A stretch of DNA of 15,450 nucleotides from JAEZKC01 sp046538945 (GTDB taxonomy: Bacteria; Fibrobacterota; Chitinivibrionia; Chitinivibrionales; Chitinispirillaceae). The notes below the pieces were generated by a model, which had not been told where the DNA came from, ran no database searches, and saw only the letters and a list, made by a program, of their open reading frames with translations. The stretch lies in assembly GCA_046538945.1 (NCBI GenBank), contig JBKHHW010000073.1, positions 1-15,450 on the forward strand. Direction: 5' to 3'. A program made the translations under genes and the position numbers. Below are positions 1 through 7,348 of this stretch, piece after piece. The stretch's first letter is position 1. Each line of letters begins with the position of its first letter.

Positions 1-777
1 CTTTTTCCCAAGCATCTCCTCAAGAGAAACATCGGGATGGTGATACCGCCCTCTCTCTTTAGTCTTTTTGTTTCCCTGAATGCTTGCTTTCGGGCACCAG
101 TGAAAACACGCCATGCAGCATTCGCATTTATGCTGCCACTCGGGTTTCCCGCTCACCATCTTAATATTTCCCACCGGACACACATTCTCGCAAACAGAGC
201 AGCCGTCGCAGTTTTCATCGGTAAAAAAGCTTTTGTCTGATTCGTTTATCTTGCTCATCATTGAACCTGCCGCCGCGGATGCGACCCGACCAAGCAAACC
301 GAGGTTGGTATCGATGCCGTATGTTTCTCTTTTTTTGATCACTTCCGCGATCCGCGGAATACGCCCGGTCTCTTTTTCGTACATGGCCTCCCGCTTCTCC
401 GCTTTGGGCACATCGTACACAGCAGTTGCGTTGCCGGGCATGTTGATGGCGAATCCGGCTTTTAGCGTGTAACCCCGCTTTTTCAGGACGCTTTTCAGTA
501 TCCGTCCCGAACTGGTGAGAAGTCCTCCGTAAGAGGAAAGTCCGAAAATGTAGGCGCTGTCCGGCAATTTCACCTTGTTTAGAAAATTCACCACAATATT
601 GGGCAGCCCGAAACAATACACCGGGTAGGCGATCCCGCAAACATCACAATCTGATTGATCGAATTCCATTTCGTACGAAATCCGCACAAGTTCTGTATTA
701 CCTAGTTGCCCGGCCAGGTCTTTGGCGATTTTGAGTGTGTTCCCGGTACCTGAAAAGTAGAAAATCTTTGCAGCCAT
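1..777 (-). CDS. EFR1-type flavodoxin/ferredoxin fusion protein (3' end cut by window edge)
   Basis: The reading frame is open from ATG 777 to base 1 (259 codons) and runs off the window, probably close to its end because this family is about 260-270 aa. The N-terminal half resembles flavodoxins: the phosphate-binding loop YFSGTGNT is at residues 7-14 and a PVYCFGLPN stretch follows near residue 52. The C-terminal part has two [4Fe-4S] motifs: C190-x2-C193-x2-C196-x3-C200-P and C218-x2-C221-x2-C224-x3-C228-P. Family knowledge: EFR1 proteins are cytoplasmic electron carriers of anaerobes; their partners are mostly unknown. The start is well supported, since AGGGAGA (complement of 781-787) precedes the ATG at good spacing. 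It is transcribed away from the rest of the window, so its context says nothing about its partner. I am confident of the fold, not of the pathway. Confidence 0.9.
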   Translation of the reverse strand, partial: MAAKIFYFSGTGNTLKIAKDLAGQLGNTELVRISYEMEFDQSDCDVCGIAYPVYCFGLPNIVVNFLNKVKLPDSAYIFGLSSYGGLLTSSGRILKSVLKKRGYTLKAGFAINMPGNATAVYDVPKAEKREAMYEKETGRIPRIAEVIKKRETYGIDTNLGLLGRVASAAAGSMMSKINESDKSFFTDENCDGCSVCENVCPVGNIKMVSGKPEWQHKCECCMACFHWCPKASIQGNKKTKERGRYHHPDVSLEEMLGKK

Positions 778-850
778 GATATCTCCCTGAAAAAATGTAT
801 GGATGAAGTTTGCAGGCTGCTGCTTATTTCTGTTTTCCCGGTAACCCGCA

Positions 851-896
851 CGGTGCGTAACCTGCATCTATGTTGAATATACAAATATACGCACCG
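851..896. repeat. 9-bp perfect inverted repeat upstream of the EFR1 gene
   Basis: CGGTGCGTA (851-859) is matched by its perfect reverse complement TACGCACCG (888-896), with 28 AT-rich bases between. The centre lies about 96 bases upstream of the minus-strand start at 777. The arms could be two half-operators flanking the EFR1 promoter, or a long-loop stem in its leader. No regulator can be named from the sequence. Confidence 0.4.
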
Positions 897-1004
897 GAAT
901 GGTTCACTTTTCAGAAGCAAATAGAGCAGGATCGGAATCAATTCTGTACTCTTGTTTCCATATGGCCTGGAGCTGATGTTTGTGGAAAAGAGAATGAGAA
1001 ATAA

Positions 1005-1025
1005 TATTCACCTGTCCGGTGAATA
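1005..1025. promoter_or_regulatory. Short hairpin TATTCACC / GGTGAATA
   Basis: Eight perfectly complementary bases (1005-1012 and 1018-1025) enclose the loop TGTCC. There is no U-tract on the plus strand, so it is a poor terminator in that direction. Its right arm GGTGAAT (1018-1024) is also complementary to ATTCACC at 1075-1081 in the next hairpin, so the two elements could form alternative pairings. Function unknown. Confidence 0.4.
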
Positions 1026-1044
1026 AAAGTGGCAAAACAGATTT

Positions 1045-1088
1045 CCCCGGAGGTGATTTTGTGAAGGATCGAAAATTCACCTCCGGGG
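1045..1088 (+). promoter_or_regulatory. Hairpin that hides a strong ribosome binding site
   Basis: CCCCGGAGGTGA (1045-1056) pairs perfectly with TCACCTCCGGGG (1077-1088). After a one-base bulge (T1076), four more A-T pairs continue the stem (1057-1060 with 1072-1075). The left arm contains GGAGGTGAT (1049-1057), a nine-base match to the bacterial anti-Shine-Dalgarno sequence. The right arm carries the anti-Shine-Dalgarno sequence itself. If transcribed rightward, the RBS for the GTG at 1061 would be fully paired, which is the arrangement of a translational switch or RNA thermometer. The pairing is seen directly; the function is inferred. Confidence 0.5.
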
Positions 1089-1198
1089 TGGCTCAAGTGA
1101 TTGATTTTCCTGGGGGTTCTGTTTCTGAATCAGTATTTGTCACGGAGATATCCGGGGAAGAAATGGTGACGCCACTCTCTGGATTCCCGTTACGGTGA
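1061..1198 (+). CDS. Possible 45-aa small protein with sequestered RBS
   Basis: GTG 1061 opens a 45-codon frame ending at TGA 1196-1198. Its main support is the start signal: GGAGG at 1049-1053 lies seven bases before the GTG, an optimal Shine-Dalgarno arrangement. The peptide begins VKDRKFTSGVAQVIDF and ends MVTPLSGFPLR. It has no membrane segment or cysteines, and I do not recognise a family. An open frame this short arises easily by chance, so the RBS carries the case. It lies about 170 bases upstream of the TPR/ATPase operon on the same strand. It could be a leader peptide for that operon, a stand-alone small gene, or a remnant. Confidence 0.3.
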   Translation: MKDRKFTSGVAQVIDFPGGSVSESVFVTEISGEEMVTPLSGFPLR

Positions 1199-1371
1199 AG
1201 AAATCATGGAGAAAAGAAATACAGTTTTACCGTTCGGGCAAATTTTTCCGTTTTCCGGCAGAAAAAGCATCCAGATCTCCCTTTCGGTTACTCCCTCCAC
1301 CTCCAGCCACGTAATCAATTTAGCAGTTTAACTTGAAATGACCTATTTTTACAGATTCAGCGCACTTTCGC

Positions 1372-2379
1372 ATGTATGCTTACGGACAAAATATGAATAC
1401 CTACGATCAATTCAAGTCTCTGATGAGAGAAAAGAAGTACCATGAAGCCATCGATCTTGCCGAAAGGGAGGCTTACGGTGGCTCCACCCCCAACGGTTTC
1501 TGGCTCAACCAGCAGGCCCTGGCCTTTATCAGGGCCGGCGACTACCCAAGCGCCGTCGAGGTGTGCGACAAGGCGCTCATCCTTCAGCCCGATAATCCCT
1601 ATTCCCTCATTTTCCGCTCCGATGCTCTTTTAAAACTGAATGATGTGAAAAGGGCGCTTACCGGGTATGAGGAGGCGCTCAGAAATCCCAAAGTTGCCGA
1701 TCGCGCCCGAAGCGGGGTTCTCCACTGTCTTGTCGAGCTCAGGGAGTGGGAGCGCGTGCTTTCGGATTTGGCTGGGTGGGATGTGCCCGATCAGCAGGTA
1801 TATTCTTACAGGGTAAAGGCGCTAATGGGTCTGGGGCGCAATGATGAAGCTATGGAAGTGTGCCAGGAGTGGCTCAAAGAGTCTCCGGACAACAAGGTGG
1901 CGCTATGGCATCTGGTGGAGCTGGAAGTGGCACGTGACGGTCTGGAACCGGTGCGCTTGAAATATGAAAGAATGGCCAAAATACCCTCCCGTCCGCCGGT
2001 TTATGGTGAAATCCACGCATCTCTGTGCAAGAGGGCGGGCAAGATGGACAAGGCTCTGGGGCAGTATGATAAACTGCAGGTCAAAACAGCTGACCCATCT
2101 ATCGTGCGCCGCAAGGCTTTTGCTCTGGCCAAGTCAGGGCATGAGCTTGAGGCCATACCGATGCTTGAGGAGATGCTCAGGGCGCAGCCCGATGATTTCT
2201 ATCTTCATTCTTCCTACCAGGGGGCGTGCCGCCGCTCGAAAAATCTGGAACGGGCGTGGCGTTTTTACCATGAACTCCACGCTATGCATCCGGACAACAA
2301 GTCACTTTTCGGCAGAATCCGCAAGGTGAAGAAGGATATGGAAAAATTTGCGGAGAAAAAGGATGACGGTGAAGCATGA
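1372..2379 (+). CDS. TPR-repeat protein, first gene of the PglY-PglZ-like operon
   Basis: A 335-aa, probably cytoplasmic protein built almost wholly of tetratricopeptide-like helical pairs. Repeats are visible at about residues 42-75 (ending ALILQPDN), 76-105, 143-175 (ending ESPDN), 211-235, 243-275 (ending RAQPDD) and 277-309 (ending AMHPDN). The tail is Lys/Glu-rich. There is no signal peptide and no catalytic motif. TPRs mediate protein-protein contacts, so the likely partner is the 1655-aa protein encoded next: the stop and the next start overlap as ATGA (2376-2379), indicating translational coupling. The start is uncertain. ATG 1372 has no visible RBS; ATG 1393 (residue 8) has a weak GGA upstream and may be the true start. 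TPR proteins are not a standard BREX component. Fold is secure; role is inferred from context only. Confidence 0.85.
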   Translation: MYAYGQNMNTYDQFKSLMREKKYHEAIDLAEREAYGGSTPNGFWLNQQALAFIRAGDYPSAVEVCDKALILQPDNPYSLIFRSDALLKLNDVKRALTGYEEALRNPKVADRARSGVLHCLVELREWERVLSDLAGWDVPDQQVYSYRVKALMGLGRNDEAMEVCQEWLKESPDNKVALWHLVELEVARDGLEPVRLKYERMAKIPSRPPVYGEIHASLCKRAGKMDKALGQYDKLQVKTADPSIVRRKAFALAKSGHELEAIPMLEEMLRAQPDDFYLHSSYQGACRRSKNLERAWRFYHELHAMHPDNKSLFGRIRKVKKDMEKFAEKKDDGEA

Positions 2380-5300
2380 TAGAAAACTGTCGCATTGGTG
2401 ATCTGATTGAAGTGCCCGCGGTGCAGACCGTGGTGCGCCTTGAGAGCGGGAAAGAAAGTTCGGGCGAGATTGTCGGATCGTTTGTATTTACATCCGATGT
2501 GGATTCCCATATTCACGTGTTCACCCGATCGCTTCTCAAGGGTACCGGGCAGGGTTATTTTCTTCAGGGTGATTTCGGTTCCGGTAAGAGCCACTTTCTG
2601 GCGGCGCTTTCCGCATGGCTTGGCGGCGATGTGCAGAGTGATCTCTTTACCGAACGGCACGAGGGGCTCAGGAAAATCAGAGAAAATGGAAAAAACTTTC
2701 TTCCTGTTCCGGTATCACTCGTTAATTACAGGGGCAACACACCTCTGGAAACTATTCTGGTGGAAGCCTGTGAAAAAGAGCTCAACCGCAGAGGTGTAGA
2801 GGCATCTCTCTCCCTGAAAAGCAGGTTTCTTGATCACCTCAAAACACTGCTCAGGGATGAAACCCTCGCTTTGCAGTTCTGCCGGAAGGTAGAAATAAAG
2901 AAATCTGATATAGACAGCTGGGTGGATTCTAATCCTCAGGACGCCTATACAGCCGGTCAGCTTTTTTTAAAGAACAACGGACTTGATTCCTTTCAGATTC
3001 TTGATAACGAGCGCAGCACTGTGTTTGAATCGGCTCTGGATACCGCAACCAAGGCCGGTTTTTCCGGAATTGTGCTTCTTATCGACGAGCTTTCGGAGTT
3101 CTTCCGCTCAAAACCGGACAGCCCGTCGCTCAACGAGGATGCCCGCACGCTGCAGCTTCTGGGGGAGATCGGCAGAAGTAAACCGCTGTGGATTATCGCC
3201 GCGGTTCAGGAAAGCGTCGAACGCACGGGGGATATCGCTCAGGCAACATTCCGCAAAATAAAGGACCGGTTTCCTCACAAACTCCATCTTTCAACTCTTC
3301 ACATAAGGGATCTTATCTCCAGGCGCCTGGTGAGAATGAAACCTGATGGTGAAAAGAAAGTGGTCTCCGTTTTCGAGGAGTACTGCAGGCATTTTCCCGG
3401 TTTCAAAGCCAACTCGGCGTTTTTCAGAAGCATATACCCGGTCCACCCTCTCACCCTTTCTCTCCTGGAGGGGCTGGGAGATCTGTTTTCACAGCACCGG
3501 GGTATTGTGGATTTTGTCCATTCCCGTATCGCAGGTGACCCGGCGCGGGGTATAGAAAGCATGCTTGACCGTCCCTGCACGGAGCTGCTTTCCCCGGATG
3601 CGATTTACGAGCATTTCTCTTCAAGAATCGCCGAGTATTCCTCTTTCTATATCTATCCTTCACAGATAATCCCTCATCTGGATGAACTGATATCCGACCT
3701 TCTGGATGATGATGAGGACAGGGTTTTGGCCCGGAGGCTTGTGCGGATACTGGTGCTCTACGCCGTCCACCCCACGGCCTCTCAGCCCAGTGCCGCGGTA
3801 CTTGCCGAGCTGGTGTCGTGCATGCTTTCCTTTCAGGACACCCAGGCCAATGCGCAGTACGTGGCGGAGGTACTTCTTGACCCGCTGGTTGAAAACAGCC
3901 GCTTTCTGACCAGGACTGCCCCTATGTCGGGATCAGCCGCTGATGCCACCTATGCTATCACAACCAAGGAGGATCAGAGTAAAATTCTGCGGATGAGGAT
4001 AGAGCGGGTGATGAAGGATATTGAGCCGGATGATTCCAGGCTGTTTTCGATCCCCCTTTCGGAGCTTCCGGAATCATTCTCCTGGCCCGGTCCCTCCATC
4101 TGGAACGGGTTTGTGGAGCGGACTGTGGTGTGGCGCCAGAGCAGCCGTAAAGCAGCCGTGTTTTTTGTCCAGTCCGGAAGCGAAGGTGCCGTATGCAGGC
4201 AGGTTGACGGGTTGTTGAGTGAAGGGAAACTGGATTTCGCACTGGCTGTGAGCACGGAAAACGTTTCGCTTGATATTCCGCACACTGCTGTATGGAAAAT
4301 CGGCTGTGAAGATATGGACAGGACGGTCTTGAAAGAGTACTTTGCCTGCAGAATGATTGCGGGTGATCTCAAGGAGAGAAACCCGGCCGATTTGCCGCTT
4401 ATACCTCAGATAAATGAGCAGCTGAGCAAGCTTGAGCCGGCGGTGCGGCAAATCCTCCTTCAGCAGATCTATGAGGGCTCCTTTGATGATCCCAATATCG
4501 AGCTTGAAAAGCCCGCAAGGCAGTTCAAAAGGTTTGACCGTATTCTGGAGATGGCCGGAGAGCAGTTGCTTGAGAACAGGTATCCCCGGTTTAAAGAGAT
4601 CGCCTCCCGTTCTCTTCCTCCCAGTCTGCGTCTTTACCAGAGGATTTTCGATGAGTTCGTGGTCTCCGGAAACATTACCATGCGCGATGCGCGAAGCAGG
4701 GGAATAGGGGAGCTTATCGAAACCATGGCGGTGCCTCTTGGAATTGTGGATGTAAAATCTGGCAGTTATCTGCTGTCACCCAATCCGGCATCCAATCAGT
4801 TTCTGTCCTGTTTTCTGGGCCTTATCCCCGCAAGCGGTAAAACACCGGTGGCCCTGCTACTAAAAGAACTGTTTACAGGACCTTACGGGGTGCCCAAAGA
4901 CACTGTTTGTTTCTTAATGGCATCACTTGCCTATTGCGGACATTTGTCTCTTATCAATAAAGGACGCGCGCTCGCACTCGATTATATAAAGCTTTCCACT
5001 GTGGATCAGGTGGAGTCGGTGTCTCCCGGAGAGATCATAAGCGAGCTTGACAGAGAAACGGTTCTCAATTCATGTCCTTTTCTGATTTCAGGAGGGAATT
5101 CCGCCGAATCGTTCGGGTTGCGTCAGCAGAGGGATGCCTGGCAGGCGGCATTGAAATTCAAAACCTCCGCGGCCGCTCTCGTCTCAGAACTTCAGTACAA
5201 AATGCAGACACTTTCAGGCTATTCTGCCTTTAGCTATCTGGATCTCGATGAACTCGCTTCACAGTGCAAAAAGCTGTGGCAGGTGCTCGAGGAGATCAAG

Positions 5301-7343
5301 GTATCCTATTGCGCACGGGAGGGGCTTGAACGCTTTCTCCAGGCATGGAGGGATTCGGGGCTGACATCAGATATGCTCGGGAATCTCAAACGCGTACACC
5401 GTTTTCTGACCAGGCATGCGGATCGAATGGTATTCGTGAATCATTACGTGAACCACCGGTCCGTGATTGATGCTTCTTCGGATAAGGAGGAACTGGCCGA
5501 TCTCAGAGATGCATGCCTCATAATGCTGCGATCCCCCGATACCATGATCATCCCCGATGAGGGGGAGAGTTTCCAGGGTGCTTTCGAACGGTTCCGGGAA
5601 TGTTATTTTTCGCACTATGCAAATGCCCACGATTCATTTCAGAAGTCAAAAGCAAAGCCTTCCCTTTCCAGACATGCGCTCAGAGCGGTAAAAGTGATAC
5701 GTAGTCTGGCCTCGGTTCCTTCTCTGGATCGGCCTAAAGGGACGCAGCAGTTTTTGGAATGGGTCGATTCGCCTGCGGATCGGGTCTGTGGCAGAAACCT
5801 GCATGAGGAATTGCTTCGCTCACCTGTGTGCGGATGCGGTTATCAGTGCGGAACTGCTGCGGAAATTCATACAGGGCCGGATCCGGAAAAGGAGATTGAG
5901 CGGATTTTAAAGGAATACCATACGGTTCTGAACAGTCCTGAGGTGTTGGAATCAATTTCCGCCCGCTCATTTGCTCTGAGGGATACAGATGTCAGGACAT
6001 CGGAGCGTCTTGGGAAACTTCACGGATTCCTGCGGGAAAGCGAAGAGGGCGATTCGGTCACGTTACGCGACCTTCTTGACGAATCCACAGTGAGGGAGCT
6101 GAACACGGCCCTCTCGGGGCGTACACGTATTGAAAGTAAAGAGCTCAGGACGCTTCTTGGAGAGCTTTCCGGCAGACGCCTTACTCCGTCCAGAATACGG
6201 AACATTGTTGAAAAGTGGATTGGGAACACATCCGGGGATGCTATTCTGTCAATAGATCAGAGCGGAGTGGAGCAGGACTACAGCTGCGCCGATCCATTGA
6301 TCTGGCCCTGTCTGCACGAGGAACTTTTTTCCGGTAATGTGAAAGAGCAGAACCTGTCTTCTCAGCAGATCCAGTCCATGTCCGCCGAGCTTGAGCGCAG
6401 CTATCCTTCCGATTCGCTTCTCGGTACTTTTTCAAAACTGAATGGCGCTGCACTGGTAAGGTTCATTTCCAAAGAACCTCTTCATCTTAATGCTCTAAGG
6501 GCCGCCTTCGGGGTTCTGGTTGATAAAGTGTTGAATTCAGACTGCACTCTGCCGCCGATCGCAAGCGTGCGGTTTTTGGATGAAGCGGAAGGGAAGCGGA
6601 TTGTCTGGCGGTTGAGAGTCCTGGAACGACTCAGCAGGCTTTCTGCAGGCAAGTATCCTGATAAACTTAAGTCGCGGCTGGATCTGACGGCACTTTACTC
6701 CGATAATTGGGCGGGTTCCAAAATCAGGTCGGAACTGGTTGCCTTTGTTAAAGAACTACAGACCGGGGGGAGTGACTGGTTTTCATCGTTGCCTCCCGTC
6801 ACTCCGGTTCAACTGGCCGAACCGGTTACTGTGGTGCTGATGGATGCCGTTTCTCCGGACGTATGGCTTGAAGTGACTGACACGTGCAGACAGCTTTTCA
6901 TGAGATGCGTTTCCGGATGGTTCCGCACGAAAGCTCCCAGCCTCACTGTGAACTGCATAAACGAGATGTTCGGTTTTCCACAGGAATCCGACCCCGCGTC
7001 TGAGTTGTATTCTCACGGTATTGAATACATCAACCTGTCGGGTGACGAGGAGAGGTTGTGGAATGATATCATCCCCCCTGCCGCGCAAGGAATTCCTCAG
7101 CTGGTAAGAGTTTCTCTCTTTGACAAACAGGCCCACGCCGCGATTGGACGTCTTGCCGAAATGCCTCTGATGCTCTCGGATATCCTGACCAGAAATCTGC
7201 CTCCCTTTCTGGAAAAAATGAAAAAAGAGAATCGCAGGCTTCTCCTTACGTCCGATCACGGCTTGTCTTTCGGTGCCAAAGGACTTCACCACGGAAACGG
7301 CGGACTTTTTGAACAGGTGGTGTTCAGAGCGCAGTGGTCTTGA
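2376..7343 (+). CDS. DUF6079/PglY-BrxC-like P-loop ATPase with C-terminal PglZ-like domain
   Basis: A 1655-aa protein. The N terminus (IGDLIEVPAVQTVVRL) matches the opening I know from DUF6079/PglY/BrxC ATPases. Walker A is GDFGSGKS (65-72, K71). Walker B is GIVLLIDE (231-238, D237/E238). A sensor-like LWIIAAVQES follows (271-280), then YPVHP (354-358), a motif typical of these ATPases. A cysteine patch (C1138, C1152-G-C1154, C1158) may bind zinc. The last ~175 residues look like a PglZ domain of the alkaline-phosphatase superfamily: VVLMDAVSPDVW (metal-ligand Asp D1490), APSLT (1520-1524, possible nucleophile region), SDHG (1626-1629) and HH (1638-1639). In BREX/Pgl defence, PglY/BrxC and PglZ are separate essential proteins; here they appear joined. 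The start overlaps the TPR gene stop by 4 bases, with GGTGA just upstream. The ATPase is firm; the PglZ call is by motif reading. Confidence 0.8.
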   Translation: MIENCRIGDLIEVPAVQTVVRLESGKESSGEIVGSFVFTSDVDSHIHVFTRSLLKGTGQGYFLQGDFGSGKSHFLAALSAWLGGDVQSDLFTERHEGLRKIRENGKNFLPVPVSLVNYRGNTPLETILVEACEKELNRRGVEASLSLKSRFLDHLKTLLRDETLALQFCRKVEIKKSDIDSWVDSNPQDAYTAGQLFLKNNGLDSFQILDNERSTVFESALDTATKAGFSGIVLLIDELSEFFRSKPDSPSLNEDARTLQLLGEIGRSKPLWIIAAVQESVERTGDIAQATFRKIKDRFPHKLHLSTLHIRDLISRRLVRMKPDGEKKVVSVFEEYCRHFPGFKANSAFFRSIYPVHPLTLSLLEGLGDLFSQHRGIVDFVHSRIAGDPARGIESMLDRPCTELLSPDAIYEHFSSRIAEYSSFYIYPSQIIPHLDELISDLLDDDEDRVLARRLVRILVLYAVHPTASQPSAAVLAELVSCMLSFQDTQANAQYVAEVLLDPLVENSRFLTRTAPMSGSAADATYAITTKEDQSKILRMRIERVMKDIEPDDSRLFSIPLSELPESFSWPGPSIWNGFVERTVVWRQSSRKAAVFFVQSGSEGAVCRQVDGLLSEGKLDFALAVSTENVSLDIPHTAVWKIGCEDMDRTVLKEYFACRMIAGDLKERNPADLPLIPQINEQLSKLEPAVRQILLQQIYEGSFDDPNIELEKPARQFKRFDRILEMAGEQLLENRYPRFKEIASRSLPPSLRLYQRIFDEFVVSGNITMRDARSRGIGELIETMAVPLGIVDVKSGSYLLSPNPASNQFLSCFLGLIPASGKTPVALLLKELFTGPYGVPKDTVCFLMASLAYCGHLSLINKGRALALDYIKLSTVDQVESVSPGEIISELDRETVLNSCPFLISGGNSAESFGLRQQRDAWQAALKFKTSAAALVSELQYKMQTLSGYSAFSYLDLDELASQCKKLWQVLEEIKVSYCAREGLERFLQAWRDSGLTSDMLGNLKRVHRFLTRHADRMVFVNHYVNHRSVIDASSDKEELADLRDACLIMLRSPDTMIIPDEGESFQGAFERFRECYFSHYANAHDSFQKSKAKPSLSRHALRAVKVIRSLASVPSLDRPKGTQQFLEWVDSPADRVCGRNLHEELLRSPVCGCGYQCGTAAEIHTGPDPEKEIERILKEYHTVLNSPEVLESISARSFALRDTDVRTSERLGKLHGFLRESEEGDSVTLRDLLDESTVRELNTALSGRTRIESKELRTLLGELSGRRLTPSRIRNIVEKWIGNTSGDAILSIDQSGVEQDYSCADPLIWPCLHEELFSGNVKEQNLSSQQIQSMSAELERSYPSDSLLGTFSKLNGAALVRFISKEPLHLNALRAAFGVLVDKVLNSDCTLPPIASVRFLDEAEGKRIVWRLRVLERLSRLSAGKYPDKLKSRLDLTALYSDNWAGSKIRSELVAFVKELQTGGSDWFSSLPPVTPVQLAEPVTVVLMDAVSPDVWLEVTDTCRQLFMRCVSGWFRTKAPSLTVNCINEMFGFPQESDPASELYSHGIEYINLSGDEERLWNDIIPPAAQGIPQLVRVSLFDKQAHAAIGRLAEMPLMLSDILTRNLPPFLEKMKKENRRLLLTSDHGLSFGAKGLHHGNGGLFEQVVFRAQWS

Positions 7344-7348
7344 TTTGT

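Larger units (their letters stand above)
778..1371. other. Long intergenic region with structured elements
   Basis: About 590 bases separate the divergent EFR1 gene (minus) and TPR gene (plus). No family-recognisable protein is encoded on either strand. The region holds an inverted repeat (851-896), two hairpins (1005-1025 and 1045-1088) and a possible small ORF (1061-1198), each listed separately. Bases 1199-1371 show nothing firm. A 41-codon ORF at 1206-1331 starts just after the small ORF but looks non-protein-like. Promoters for both flanking genes must lie here, but I see no clear -35/-10 pair. Confidence 0.7.

Noticed and set aside
702..941. Minus-strand 79-codon frame upstream of and overlapping the EFR1 start
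   Set aside because: It overlaps the well-supported start of the EFR1 gene in another frame, has no RBS and no recognisable protein features.
1206..1331. 41-codon ORF (ATG 1206, TAA 1329-1331) just after the 45-codon ORF
   Set aside because: It has a moderate RBS (GGTGAAG) but a low-complexity, non-protein-like sequence rich in Ser/Thr, and nothing else supports it.
1372..7343. A complete BREX or Pgl system
   Set aside because: No PglX methyltransferase, BrxA, BrxB, BrxL, BrxD or PglW is present in the window; only the ATPase and a PglZ-like domain can be argued.
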